A DNA stretch of 64,000 bases from Flavobacteriaceae bacterium D16 (GCA_021295155.1 JAJTJC010000036.1:186001-250000), one strand, 5' to 3'; positions 52,917 through 63,295 are shown, counted from the first letter of the stretch. Notes: a model not told the origin generated them from the letters alone. Program-made: numbers and translations.

Positions 52917-55900
52917 TCAATCTTCCAATAATTGCTTATTGAATTCGTAGCTTTTATAGTTTACTTTGAACAGGATACTATAAAATGAAGGGATAAAAAG
53001 TAGCGTTATCACCGTCCCAAAAAGTAATCCTACCATAATACTTACGGCCATTCCTTCCCACATTTCGCCCCCGCTTAAGTACAAGGGAATTAATCCCAGC
53101 ACGGTGGTGAAGGTAGCCAGTAAAATAGGCCGAAACCGCTGCAAACAAGCTGCAATTACTGCATCATGGGTCGTGCGTTTCAAAACATCTTGTTCCACTT
53201 CAATCCGATCTATGAGAACAATGGCATTATTGATTACAATCCCCGCCAGAGAGATTACCCCTAAGAAAGGCATAAAACCAAAAGGTTCCTGGAATACCAG
53301 CAATCCGATAACTACTCCTATTATCCCCAGAGGAATTGTTAAGGTTACCATGGCCATCTTGCGGAAGGAATTAAACTGAATAATCAAAAGGAGCACAATA
53401 ATAAATCCTGATAGCGGAAGGTATTTGAATACGGCTCCCATATTTTCAGCAGTATTCTTGGCATCCCCGGCAAACTGATAGGTATACCCCTGAGGCCAGG
53501 ATTTCATCTCCTGTTGCAACCAGGGTGTTATTTCATTGGTTATCGCTGAGGCATTTCCTCCTTCGCGCAATTCACTGGATACATTGATGGTCCTTCGGAG
53601 GTCCAGCCGCCTGATTTTGGAATACTGCCACTGGGGTACAATACTGGCCACCTGTAACAGTGGAACACTTTTACCCGAATTCTGGGCGTATATATTCAGG
53701 GTTTCCAAAGACTCCAAAGATTGTTGCTGGCTTGCGTCACTTCGCATAAGAATGGGGATCGACTTATCATCTTCCCGGTATTCCCCGGTTTGAAAACCAT
53801 CGAGCACAGTTTGTAGTGAAGTGGCAATATCCTGACTGCTTAATCCGGCCATCTGGGCACGGTTTTGATCAACTTCTATGACAAACTTCTTACTTTTTGG
53901 CCCCCAGTCGTCTTTAATATTTTTCGTTCCGGATATCCCGGATAACCTGAGTTTTATTTGTTCAGAGATCCTGGCCAGCTCATCCGGATTTGGGCCCGAT
54001 ACCTGTATTTCAATGGGTGTCCCACCACCACCTGAAGCCAGAGTCCCAACCTTGATGTCGGCATTGGGGAAAGTGCTGAAACAAAATGCATCCAGGCGTT
54101 TGATCACCTCGATGTTGTAAATAGCATCCGAAATGTTCACCAACATATGTGCATAGCTGGAATTGGGTTCGTCAGGATTATAGCCCTGGTCGTAGGATTC
54201 CGGGCCTTTGCCTACATAGGATGACCAGTCTACTATACCATTTGGCCGTGAGGCAGTTACCTGCAGGGAATCTTTGATGAAATCTTCAATGCTCAGGATT
54301 ACCTCAGTAGTCCTTTCAATCTTAGTCCCCTGAGGCAGGTTGATGTCTACCGTAATCATATTCCGATCACTATCCGGGAAGAATATGAAGGGGATTTTGG
54401 TAAAGCCGTACAGGGAAAGGAAGAAAGTGGCAAATATACCTATGATCACCTTGTACTTATTTGCAAGGGCCCATAGGATGATATCCTTATAGTATACTTT
54501 CAGGCTTTGTATGGTACGGTCTATCAAACTTGGTTTTTTGGTCCCCTTGGGTTCTATTTTCAGGAATAAAAAGCAGAATAAGGTAATCACAGATAAGGCC
54601 ATGATCCATGATGATAACAGGGCTAGTGAAATAACCACGAAAATAGGCCCTACGATATCTCCCATGGTCGATTCTGCCAGGTAAAAGGCCAGGAATGCCG
54701 CAGAAGTGGTCAGCGTAGAGATCAGTAGCGGGGTGAAGAGTTCTGAACAGGCTTCTATTGCCGCTTTCTTAGCCGGGATCCCCGCTTCCATTTTCACCAT
54801 AACGGTTTCTGCCACCACAATGGCATTATCCACCATCATCCCCAGGGCCATAATGAGTGCTGCCAGGGTAACCTGGTTTAGACCCATGTTGATGACCCCC
54901 ATAAGCATAAGGGTCATAATCACTACAATGGGAATCAAACTGGCGATGACCATCCCTGATCTAAAGCCTAAAAAGAGGAGCATTACCGCCAATACAATGA
55001 CAATAGCCTGGATAAGATTAACAATAAAATCGGCAATCTTAACATCGATATAGGTATCCATACTGGCCAGGCGGTTTAACTCAAGTCCTATAGGCAGGCG
55101 ACTCTGCCATTGGGCCACTACAACATCCACTTCCTCTCCGAGTTTGATAATATTAGCGCCCTCTTTAAGATTTATATGCAGGGAGATCGCATCCTTGCCA
55201 TTCACCCGAACTTTTTGGGTGGGAGGATCTATATAACCCTTACGGATTTGGGTAATATCGCCCAGGTATACCTGTTCTGATCCATCACCTACGGGAATCA
55301 GCATCCGTTCTATGTCGTCAATTGAATTGAAATTCCCGGTGGGTTCCAGAATAATCCGTTCATTTTCAACATTGATCTCGCCCCCCGTACTCAGAATGTT
55401 GGTAGCGGTAATGCTATTCTGTAATTTACTGGCGGATAAGCCATACTTCTTGAGTTGTGCATTGTCGTACTCTACAAATACCCGTTCATCCTGATCGCCT
55501 CCCAGTTCTACTTTGGCAGCATCTTCAAGCTTAATCAGGTCATCCTTAATATCGTCTGCATACTCCTTCATTTCGGCATAGGAGATTCCGTCTGATATCA
55601 GGCCAACGGCAATCCCATACACATCCCCAATCCCATCATCATCCAGGTTTGGCCTTACATTCTTGGGTAATCCCTGAATTACATCCAGTTTCCTGCGAAG
55701 CCTGTCCCATACCGCTTGCAATTTCTCAGGCCCAACCTCATCTTTAAGGGTCACGGTTACCACGGAAAGTCCGGACCTTGAAGTACTGGTCACCTCTTTT
55801 AATTCCGGTAGCTCCTGGGCTTTCTTCTCCACCTTGTCAGTAACCAACTGTTCTACCCGTTCCGGACTGGCCCCGGGGAACTGGGAAATCACATTGGCAA

Positions 55901-56030
55901 CCCTTACCGTGTAAGGGGGCATGCTGTCGCGAGGTAAAGAAAAATAGAGGACAAGACCCAAAAGGATAATAGTGCCCAGTATGGTAAAGGTTATCCTGTT
56001 TTTCTCTATGGAGAACTGCGTCAAATTCAT
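52917..56030 (-). CDS. RND efflux transporter, inner-membrane permease (AcrB/HAE1-like)
   Basis: A 1037-residue RND protein with 12 transmembrane helices and two large periplasmic loops. N-terminus FSIEKNRITFTILGTIILLG, the proton-relay segment GMMVDNAIVVAETVMVKME, GIVINNAIVLIDRIEVEQDV in the second half, and GGGGTPIEIQVSG in the porter domain mark the family. It exports drugs, lipids or metabolites through the cognate adaptor and TolC, both encoded directly upstream. The substrate cannot be told. Confidence 0.93.
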   Translation of the reverse strand: MNLTQFSIEKNRITFTILGTIILLGLVLYFSLPRDSMPPYTVRVANVISQFPGASPERVEQLVTDKVEKKAQELPELKEVTSTSRSGLSVVTVTLKDEVGPEKLQAVWDRLRRKLDVIQGLPKNVRPNLDDDGIGDVYGIAVGLISDGISYAEMKEYADDIKDDLIKLEDAAKVELGGDQDERVFVEYDNAQLKKYGLSASKLQNSITATNILSTGGEINVENERIILEPTGNFNSIDDIERMLIPVGDGSEQVYLGDITQIRKGYIDPPTQKVRVNGKDAISLHINLKEGANIIKLGEEVDVVVAQWQSRLPIGLELNRLASMDTYIDVKIADFIVNLIQAIVIVLAVMLLFLGFRSGMVIASLIPIVVIMTLMLMGVINMGLNQVTLAALIMALGMMVDNAIVVAETVMVKMEAGIPAKKAAIEACSELFTPLLISTLTTSAAFLAFYLAESTMGDIVGPIFVVISLALLSSWIMALSVITLFCFLFLKIEPKGTKKPSLIDRTIQSLKVYYKDIILWALANKYKVIIGIFATFFLSLYGFTKIPFIFFPDSDRNMITVDINLPQGTKIERTTEVILSIEDFIKDSLQVTASRPNGIVDWSSYVGKGPESYDQGYNPDEPNSSYAHMLVNISDAIYNIEVIKRLDAFCFSTFPNADIKVGTLASGGGGTPIEIQVSGPNPDELARISEQIKLRLSGISGTKNIKDDWGPKSKKFVIEVDQNRAQMAGLSSQDIATSLQTVLDGFQTGEYREDDKSIPILMRSDASQQQSLESLETLNIYAQNSGKSVPLLQVASIVPQWQYSKIRRLDLRRTINVSSELREGGNASAITNEITPWLQQEMKSWPQGYTYQFAGDAKNTAENMGAVFKYLPLSGFIIVLLLIIQFNSFRKMAMVTLTIPLGIIGVVIGLLVFQEPFGFMPFLGVISLAGIVINNAIVLIDRIEVEQDVLKRTTHDAVIAACLQRFRPILLATFTTVLGLIPLYLSGGEMWEGMAVSIMVGLLFGTVITLLFIPSFYSILFKVNYKSYEFNKQLLED

Positions 56031-56059
56031 GAATTAACTGGTTTTTTGGGTCTTTATAC

Positions 56060-57142
56060 TTACTGTATTCTCACTTCCTGACCATCCAGCAGCGTTTGCA
56101 GGCCTGCTGTAGCAATTTTATCTCCGACTGAAAGTCCCTTAATAACCGTAAATCCCTGGGATGATAGATTACCAACGGAAATGTATTTCTTTTCAACGGT
56201 AACTTTGCTGTCCGATTCATTGAGTACAAAAACAAATCTACCTTCCCCGTCTTCTCCCACAGAGATTGGAGGAACCACTAAACGTTTGGCCCCATTGTTA
56301 AGAGCACCCAGATCGAAGGTAACATTGGCCGCCATTCCTGATCGGATAGCCTCAGAAGGATTGGTGACTACTATCCTTACCGGATAGGTTGCTGTATTCG
56401 CATCAACAGATGGGGAAACCTCCGTAACCACACCAGAAAAAGAGGTGTCTGTAAGGACCGGAAAATCTATTTTCACAAGCATGTCATTGGAGATCCTGGG
56501 GATAATGCTTTCAGGGAGGCCCAGGGAAATTTCCATATCGGTCCCGGCATTGAGCACGGCAATATTTTGGCCTGCATTTACATTCTCTTCAATCTCGGCA
56601 TTCACCGCAGCAATAATTCCATCTTCCGGGGCATATAGGAATCCATAACGGATCTGTTCTTGTTCAATACCTACCTTGCGTTGAGCAGACTCGAAGCTTG
56701 CCTGAGCCGTTTTATAGGAGTTTTTGGCGCTCTCGTACTCACTGAGTGATACACTTCCTTTTTCATAAAGCACCCTTGTCCGCTCCAGGCTTAGTTTGGC
56801 CGTATTCATCTGTGATTCTGCACTGTTTTGGGCAGAAACTGCAGACTCATAACCAAGGCGTGCCTGCACATTATCCAGATGGGCTAACAAATCCCCTTTC
56901 TTTACCTCTTGTCCTATCTTGATATTAAAGACTGTGATGATCCCCGAACTTCTGAAGCTCAGATTAATGATGCGCTCGGTGCGCGCCGTTCCACTGAAGG
57001 TCCTGATATTCTCTCCTCCAAAATAACCCACCTCTTCATAGAGAACCGGACGTACAGGAGCTGGCTTTTCTTCCTGCTTCTCCTTACAGGAAACCCCAAG
57101 TAGTAAAAGGCCGGAAAGGACTATTAAACTTTTATATTTCAT
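56060..57142 (-). CDS. RND efflux periplasmic adaptor lipoprotein (MFP)
   Basis: A 360-residue adaptor. ATG at 57142 is preferred over TTG at 57151 and gives lipobox LLLGVSC. The biotinyl-lipoyl motif lies in SSGIITVFNIKIGQEVKKGD and FLYAPEDGIIAAVNAEIEEN, flanking a coiled-coil hairpin (about 90-165, SAVSAQNSAESQMNTAKLSL). A beta-barrel domain with VTEVSPSVDANTATYPVRI follows, and it ends in LDGQEVRIQ. It bridges the permease and TolC. It lies 29 bp upstream of the permease gene and 21 bp after the TolC gene. Confidence 0.92.
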   Translation of the reverse strand: MKYKSLIVLSGLLLLGVSCKEKQEEKPAPVRPVLYEEVGYFGGENIRTFSGTARTERIINLSFRSSGIITVFNIKIGQEVKKGDLLAHLDNVQARLGYESAVSAQNSAESQMNTAKLSLERTRVLYEKGSVSLSEYESAKNSYKTAQASFESAQRKVGIEQEQIRYGFLYAPEDGIIAAVNAEIEENVNAGQNIAVLNAGTDMEISLGLPESIIPRISNDMLVKIDFPVLTDTSFSGVVTEVSPSVDANTATYPVRIVVTNPSEAIRSGMAANVTFDLGALNNGAKRLVVPPISVGEDGEGRFVFVLNESDSKVTVEKKYISVGNLSSQGFTVIKGLSVGDKIATAGLQTLLDGQEVRIQ

Positions 57143-57163
57143 AATCGTCAATGAGATTAATAA

Positions 57164-59500
57164 TTATTGTCTGTTTTCGGGTTGTTCCATAAATGTGTTA
57201 AACCTTGTAATAAAATCCTGATTCTCTGCTTCTGTATGCATCAGAAAATAGTAGCCCAAAAATCGTTCGAGTCGTAAACTGGCCAGCAAGTAATTATATA
57301 CCGCATTGGAACGGGCTAAACGGGAAGCCAGATAATTATTTTGCGCATCAATTAATTGCACAATGGTAACGGCGCCATTCGAATAAGCTGATTGAGTCAG
57401 GTCCAACGCTTCCTCAGCAGCTTCTTCCGAAACCTCGGATAGAGCAATATTGGATACCTCATTAATCAGTGCAAGTATGGCGTTGTTTACATTAGTTTCA
57501 ATGGACAAGTTGGTGTTGCTTTTGGCTAAATCCAGCTGTTCCTTCTGTATTATGGCAATCTGCCTGTTTATATTCTTCCTGTTCTGATCTACCAGGGGGA
57601 TGGATAAATTTAAGCCAACATTATAATTGTTCACCACGATATTGGGATTAACTCCTGCACCCCATTGGTTAAAGTTTTGGTTGTATTGACCCTGCAGAGC
57701 AAGGGTGGGTAGAAACCTCCCTGCAGAATTAAGCCTGATACTCCTTCCGATTGCCGATATATCAAAGTCTAAAGATTTTAGTTCAGGAGCATTTCGCTTG
57801 GCCTCTTCAATCAGGAAATTAACAAAAGGTTTCCTTAGGTTAGGGTCGTCAATTAAGTTCCTGATTTGGGTGTAACTGTAATTTTCAAACAAACCCTTCT
57901 CCAGTTCCACCTCATCCACATCAATATTGTAATCCACAGGATTATTGAGCAATTGATTCAGCACAAAGTACCCCTGTTCCAGCGTATTGGCTGCCTCGAT
58001 CATGAGTTGCAAATCCTGAGCCAATTCACTTCTGAACCGCAACACATCTGTCTTTCCCGACTGTCCTGCCTCAAAGTTTTCTTCCGCAATCTGCAGATTC
58101 CTTTTCGTCAGGTTTTTATTCTGAACCCTGATCTGCAGGTTCGTTTTAAGAATAAGGGCATTGAAATACGCATTAGAGGCATCAAAAATGGCATCGAGCT
58201 GTTCTGAATTATATTGCTCACGCTGAGACCCCAAAAGGTCTTTGCGGGTATTGATATTTGTATTTGCCTCTGGTGAAAAAAGCGTTTGCCTTAAGGTAAT
58301 ATTGCCATCTGTTGAATACTCTGGATTTAGCCCTTGCGATATTTCAGCTAAATCAGGATCAATATAAGTTGCAGAAGCACTGGCCGTTACATTAGGCAAA
58401 TAATTGGTCCAGGCCGACTGTACATCTTTCTCACTGAGATCCACCTCTTTTTGGCTGGTTTGCAATCCCAGATTCCGCTCCAGTACGCCAGTCATGACTT
58501 CAAATAGGTTGTACTTCTTATCCGATAGCTTTTTTTCAAACTCGCCGACAAAATCAGTCCGTGTCAGGAGGCTAAATTTGATTGGCAGCCCTATGCGTTC
58601 TGCAGTATTGTAATTAAGGGTTAGCTTTGGGTCTAACCTAATATACGTTGGCTGATCGGCCAGTTCTTCCCCACCAACGTACGCTTCTATAGTCAGGGCA
58701 ATTCTCCTAAAAAACTGATTGATATTTTCATTGGATTGGTTGGTTGCCAAAATCCCCATGTTCACATCATCCAGGGTATTGGAAGTGAATGATGGGAGTC
58801 CCAGGCGGAGAAATTCCTTCGCCAAAATATCAATATCACTGTTATTCAGGTAAAATGTTTCTGCCAGGTACACGGCATCTACATCCTGCAAATTGGAAGT
58901 AATATCGGCTACATTGTCAAAGGGAATCAGTTTATATGCTGCTTTGAGTTTTTGAATTTCATTATCAAAAAAGGAAGTGTAGGGGAAGATATCCAAAAAA
59001 GGACGTTGGATAACGATCCCAACCTTTTGAAAACCGGTTAGCTCTTTGAATGTTACCAAGTCCTTATTATAGGATCGATTGACGATCAAATACGTAAAGT
59101 TGGGAATACCCGAGGTTTCATTCGTTGTTTCAATAGATAGGAAATCCTCATTTACAGCTCCGAAAAGGATAGTGGGTTTGGGGTATTCCTCTTGTTTAGC
59201 AATGACCACATTATTAATGGGGCCAAAGGCAAGGATAATGTCAATATCAGAGGTTAGTAGCTGATTATAATTGATTTCAGCCCGTTCCATATTGAGCTCA
59301 TTAGCCAATAAAAATTCCCTTGGAAACCGAACCTCCGCATCCTCGCCAACCACTGCTTTTACCTCCTTCTTTAATTCCTCCAGCAATTGGGATAATTCTG
59401 GCTGATTTTTATCGATCAATATCCCTATATCATAGACCTTATTGGTCTGGGATATACATAGAAAAGGTAGCAGAAGAAAGCAGATCAGCAGTTTTTTCAT
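57164..59500 (-). CDS. TolC-type outer-membrane protein fused to an ABC-type substrate-binding-like domain
   Basis: A 778-residue protein (ATG at 59500 gives signal peptide LLICFLLLPFLCISQ). Residues about 20-320 resemble a two-lobed ABC-type substrate-binding protein: KVYDIGILIDKNQPELSQLL, DIDIILAFGPINNVVIAK, QKVGIVIQRPFLDIFPY, DAVYLAETFYLNNSDIDILA. From about 350 the TolC fold begins: GVLERNLGLQTSQKEVDLSE, coiled helices, and RQIAIIQKEQLDLAKSNTNL toward the end. It lacks a lipobox. Normal TolC proteins are 420-480 residues, so this is about 300 longer. It is the first gene of the RND operon. Confidence 0.85.
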   Translation of the reverse strand: MKKLLICFLLLPFLCISQTNKVYDIGILIDKNQPELSQLLEELKKEVKAVVGEDAEVRFPREFLLANELNMERAEINYNQLLTSDIDIILAFGPINNVVIAKQEEYPKPTILFGAVNEDFLSIETTNETSGIPNFTYLIVNRSYNKDLVTFKELTGFQKVGIVIQRPFLDIFPYTSFFDNEIQKLKAAYKLIPFDNVADITSNLQDVDAVYLAETFYLNNSDIDILAKEFLRLGLPSFTSNTLDDVNMGILATNQSNENINQFFRRIALTIEAYVGGEELADQPTYIRLDPKLTLNYNTAERIGLPIKFSLLTRTDFVGEFEKKLSDKKYNLFEVMTGVLERNLGLQTSQKEVDLSEKDVQSAWTNYLPNVTASASATYIDPDLAEISQGLNPEYSTDGNITLRQTLFSPEANTNINTRKDLLGSQREQYNSEQLDAIFDASNAYFNALILKTNLQIRVQNKNLTKRNLQIAEENFEAGQSGKTDVLRFRSELAQDLQLMIEAANTLEQGYFVLNQLLNNPVDYNIDVDEVELEKGLFENYSYTQIRNLIDDPNLRKPFVNFLIEEAKRNAPELKSLDFDISAIGRSIRLNSAGRFLPTLALQGQYNQNFNQWGAGVNPNIVVNNYNVGLNLSIPLVDQNRKNINRQIAIIQKEQLDLAKSNTNLSIETNVNNAILALINEVSNIALSEVSEEAAEEALDLTQSAYSNGAVTIVQLIDAQNNYLASRLARSNAVYNYLLASLRLERFLGYYFLMHTEAENQDFITRFNTFMEQPENRQ

Positions 59501-59605
59501 ATCCAGTATGGTGGTTAGTCCCGGGCTTAAGGAATAAGCAATGGCTAAATATATCAAATTTTAGGCATCCAGAACCAATCTGGAACAGATCAGATCATAC
59601 CTGGT

Positions 59606-62600
59606 TTAAAACCCAAACCCAATCGCAAAGGCAAAGCGTAGCCCGTCATCACTATTGAAGAGTGAAATACTTCCACCGATAAGATCTGCAGCATTAATAA
59701 AGAACCCTCCACCTACAGAGGTATTCCATTGTTCGCTATTGAAACCTGGGTCCAAAAGCAGGGTATCATCTACCCAAACCCGGCCTACGTCAAAGCCACC
59801 AAATAATCCTGTTTCAATGGGGAACACCCCAGTCTTTTTACGCCCGAAATTCCATCGGAGATCAGAACTTTGATAGAAGGCATTCTTTCCGGTAAACCGC
59901 TGAAACCTGTACCCCCTCAAACCATCATTGCCGCCAATACTGGCCGCCTGATAGAACTCAAAATCATCACCAAAATTAAGGTGTGCTTTAGACCGTGTAG
60001 CAAATACAAGGTCTCCGGAAGGCACCAGGCGGTAAGCAAAATCCAGGGAAGGAATCAGATACCCAAAACCATTGGAATTATCCAGGTTATGGGTATATCC
60101 CAATTGCATCCCGAATTTCATTCCCAGGGTCGGGAAAGCGGCATTATCACTATTCTGGAAAACATAAGACGCCTCGGTATTGATGAAGGATTGTTCGTTA
60201 TCCGAGGGAAAAGCCGCCGTATACGATTCTATGAACCGGCCTTCGGTTTCTTCCAATTCAAAAGACTGATAGTTTAGCCCAATATTGAAAATGCCCCCGT
60301 GTTCTCCCCGGTGAACCAATCCTGTTCCTAAACTAAGGGTTCCCAGCTTAACCCGGTTGTAATCCAGGTCAAAGTTATCCTCATCTTCTGCATTAGGGTT
60401 AAGGGTTGCGTTTCCATATCCAAAGAAATTCCTTGCATAATTAGGACTGGTGAATTTACCTCCCAAAGTCAGGTTCCAGGATCCAACGACATTGGCAAAT
60501 TCCCCCTGGTAATCGAGTTCAAAACCACTGGTAGCCGAGTAGAAAAAGCCACTTATAGTATGTTTAGAAGTAAACGGATTCCGCTGAAAACCATTTTGGG
60601 TATAGGTGTTGGTTACGCCTATCTTCAGTCCGTCATCCGGATTCCCGCCAATCCCTGGGATCAGTACATTGGAATTATACCTGGGTTTTTTATAATCGTA
60701 ATTATTGGTTTCGTAATCGTCGCGGATATGCCTGGTGCCCTTGTTCGTTTTAAAGGTGTTGGGCTTACTTTGGAAATCATACATATGGACTTTTTTACCG
60801 TTTACCACCTCATAGATATCGTTGTTAAGTCCGCCTACCAAACGTACTTTAATAAGGTCGTCCCCTTCTCCACCTACATAGAAATGGTCATCATCATCCA
60901 GGGCATAAATCCATATTTCTTTGGTATCTCTACGATTGTATACCCTGTTGTGTATCACATCTGATTTCTCTCCATCCTTAATACGATAGCCTATAACCCT
61001 GGTATCCCCATTGGGCATACGGGTAATATCGAACCAGTCGTCCTTATCCGTTCCGGTCACGATGGCATATTTATTCACCACATCGGCATACCGACCGGCA
61101 ATGTCCCTTATGTTGGCCCTTCGGCCTTTTAGCTTTTGTTTGATGTCCTCAAGGCTTGCATCCTGTACTTCTTCAGGCACCTTTTGGAATGCAGCTTCAA
61201 TAATCGGATCCGTCAAATTTTCCTGGATATAAGCCGCCTCAGCTAGCCATACCGATTTCCCGGAATTCCCTACCAGGGCAACATCCAGGGGATAGGGCTC
61301 CATATTCATCCAATCTACATTTTTTATATTCTCATCATAAGCATTTAAAAGTCGAATTGGAGGTACAAGCGCAGTGGCCAATCCCATGATAAAACCATCA
61401 TCCATCAGGGAAAAAGCCTGGTCGCGATCACGAGGTACGGGTCGGTATACCGTGGTGTCGCCTTCTTGAAATACAGCCCATCGCCATTGATCCTGGTGCC
61501 GGTCCCAGTCGCCAATCAGCATATCGAAGATCCGTGCCCGGATAAAGGCTTTTTCATCCATCTTATGCTCCTCATCTTTGCGAAGTTCATCCAACAAATC
61601 ATGAGTGCTGATCAACTCATCGGAATAGCCAAAACCAGGATTGTTTCCATGGCCATCAGCTGCCCGTTCTTCTATCATATACAAGGCATCTCCAAATTCA
61701 TCATTGAACCTACCAATAGCCTGTTGCTTAGGCACATAGTATAACTCAGGATTTGTATGAAATATCCCAACTGCGTCAGATAGGGTTCCAATCGAAAGAA
61801 AAGTATAGGGGTGAGAACCCGTGAACCCATCCATAATAAAGGCCTCAGTACCGGTACCTTTAAATTCTTCTTTTATAAACCTATCCTTAAAGGCAACAGC
61901 CTGTATATACTGTATGGCATTTTTACGGATCGCCCGCATCATAAATTCCCGCCCGTCAGGATCTTCAAATCGCAGGGAATTAGACTGATTTCCACCTCCT
62001 TTTCTAACTGGTGTCAGACCCCCAAATAAAGTATCCAGGTTTACAGTGGGGACTTCAATTTCCTTACTGAAAAGTGACCTGTATTTCTCGCCCCAAAGCC
62101 ATTCGTAAAAATTAGATTTCGAGGTTTCCGATTCCTCATAAACAGAGCTCTTTACCTTTTCGGGATAGGGCGCAAAACTAAATTGCTTCCCCTTATCCTC
62201 CTCAAACACATCTGATTCAAAAACGAGCTTGTTGTCTGCTGTATAAAAACGCACATAGGAGGAGCCGTCTTTAAAAACATCCAAACGAGCGTATCCCTGG
62301 GCTCCATAACTAAACTGGCCGTAGCCGACATTACGGGTGGGGTTGATCTTGGATCCGGATCCACTCACAATTTGCCTTAAATTCTCATCAACCAGATATT
62401 GGAGGTTATGCTCGTGACCAGATACAAATACCACCTTATTATTTTCCCTGGAAAGGGTAATGATGCGATCCTTGAATTCGGTATAGCGCTTGTGTTGTTG
62501 ATCGGCTGGTGATACCCCGCCGGTCTTACGAATTACGTTTTTTAAGGTGCCGAGGACTGGTAAAGGAGTAAGGTGTTGTTTTAAGGAGTACTGTCCGCCA

Positions 62601-63295
62601 TGTGGACCATTGGTGTAGATGGGATGGTGTATAGCCACAACCGTGGTCTTGCCCCTGGCTTTTTTGATCAGGCTTTCGTACTCATCAAAGAAACGGTTCC
62701 TGTTCCTTATTTCACAATCATCATTTATGTTGGGATACCTGTCCCATTTAGCCATGTACCATTCGGAATCTACAATGATAAGGACTACCTCATCATTGAT
62801 GTCGACCTTGGTAATCGGGCAACCGTTTTCCGGGAGGAAAGAATCTTTTCCAAGTAAATCCTCTACAAATTCTTCCTGTCGCTTTAATCCTTTGGGGCCG
62901 TCATTATACCAGTCATGATTCCCTGGAATAAAGATGATTCTCCCTTTAAAATCCTTTGCCGCACCTGCCTGGGCTTCGAGTTGATGCTCAGCGAATTCTC
63001 TGTCTTTATGTCCTTTTTTGGGCAGGCCATGCGGATAAATGTTGTCCCCGAGGTAAAGTAAGGTGCTCGTGGTTGGAGCCCGATCTATAATCTTTTCTAA
63101 ACCCATTAGTGCGGGAGACTTACCGCCCATTGGGGAATTACCGGCATCTCCAACAAGATAAAAACTATGTTCAATTGCTTTAGCAGGATATTTGGAAACC
63201 TTGGTAGGCTCTTTGTATTGGGGTTTATACGTAGCACAACCTACTACCAAACAAATGAGGGCAATGCTGTAATGTTTTCTAAACTTCAACGTCAA
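59606..63295 (-). CDS. Metallophosphoesterase / kinase-like / outer-membrane-barrel fusion lipoprotein
   Basis: A 1229-residue lipoprotein (lipobox VVGC, Cys20). Residues 44-360 are a calcineurin-like phosphoesterase with all motifs: VGDAGN (Asp50), YLGDNIY (Asp84, Asn85), IPGNHDWY (Asn126, His127), AIHHPIYTNG, and SGHEHN (His294, His296). Residues about 430-740 have FMMRAIRKN, then IGDWDRHQDQW (Asp598, Arg599, His600) and PVPRDRDQAF (621-628). This resembles the DRH and distal Asp of FAM20/HipA/PI3K-type kinases. An RTX-like GGEGDDLIKV lies at about 808. The C-terminal third is a BamA-like barrel, ending in FAFAIGFGF. Function unknown; surface-located by inference. Confidence 0.75.
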   Translation of the reverse strand: MTLKFRKHYSIALICLVVGCATYKPQYKEPTKVSKYPAKAIEHSFYLVGDAGNSPMGGKSPALMGLEKIIDRAPTTSTLLYLGDNIYPHGLPKKGHKDREFAEHQLEAQAGAAKDFKGRIIFIPGNHDWYNDGPKGLKRQEEFVEDLLGKDSFLPENGCPITKVDINDEVVLIIVDSEWYMAKWDRYPNINDDCEIRNRNRFFDEYESLIKKARGKTTVVAIHHPIYTNGPHGGQYSLKQHLTPLPVLGTLKNVIRKTGGVSPADQQHKRYTEFKDRIITLSRENNKVVFVSGHEHNLQYLVDENLRQIVSGSGSKINPTRNVGYGQFSYGAQGYARLDVFKDGSSYVRFYTADNKLVFESDVFEEDKGKQFSFAPYPEKVKSSVYEESETSKSNFYEWLWGEKYRSLFSKEIEVPTVNLDTLFGGLTPVRKGGGNQSNSLRFEDPDGREFMMRAIRKNAIQYIQAVAFKDRFIKEEFKGTGTEAFIMDGFTGSHPYTFLSIGTLSDAVGIFHTNPELYYVPKQQAIGRFNDEFGDALYMIEERAADGHGNNPGFGYSDELISTHDLLDELRKDEEHKMDEKAFIRARIFDMLIGDWDRHQDQWRWAVFQEGDTTVYRPVPRDRDQAFSLMDDGFIMGLATALVPPIRLLNAYDENIKNVDWMNMEPYPLDVALVGNSGKSVWLAEAAYIQENLTDPIIEAAFQKVPEEVQDASLEDIKQKLKGRRANIRDIAGRYADVVNKYAIVTGTDKDDWFDITRMPNGDTRVIGYRIKDGEKSDVIHNRVYNRRDTKEIWIYALDDDDHFYVGGEGDDLIKVRLVGGLNNDIYEVVNGKKVHMYDFQSKPNTFKTNKGTRHIRDDYETNNYDYKKPRYNSNVLIPGIGGNPDDGLKIGVTNTYTQNGFQRNPFTSKHTISGFFYSATSGFELDYQGEFANVVGSWNLTLGGKFTSPNYARNFFGYGNATLNPNAEDEDNFDLDYNRVKLGTLSLGTGLVHRGEHGGIFNIGLNYQSFELEETEGRFIESYTAAFPSDNEQSFINTEASYVFQNSDNAAFPTLGMKFGMQLGYTHNLDNSNGFGYLIPSLDFAYRLVPSGDLVFATRSKAHLNFGDDFEFYQAASIGGNDGLRGYRFQRFTGKNAFYQSSDLRWNFGRKKTGVFPIETGLFGGFDVGRVWVDDTLLLDPGFNSEQWNTSVGGGFFINAADLIGGSISLFNSDDGLRFAFAIGFGF

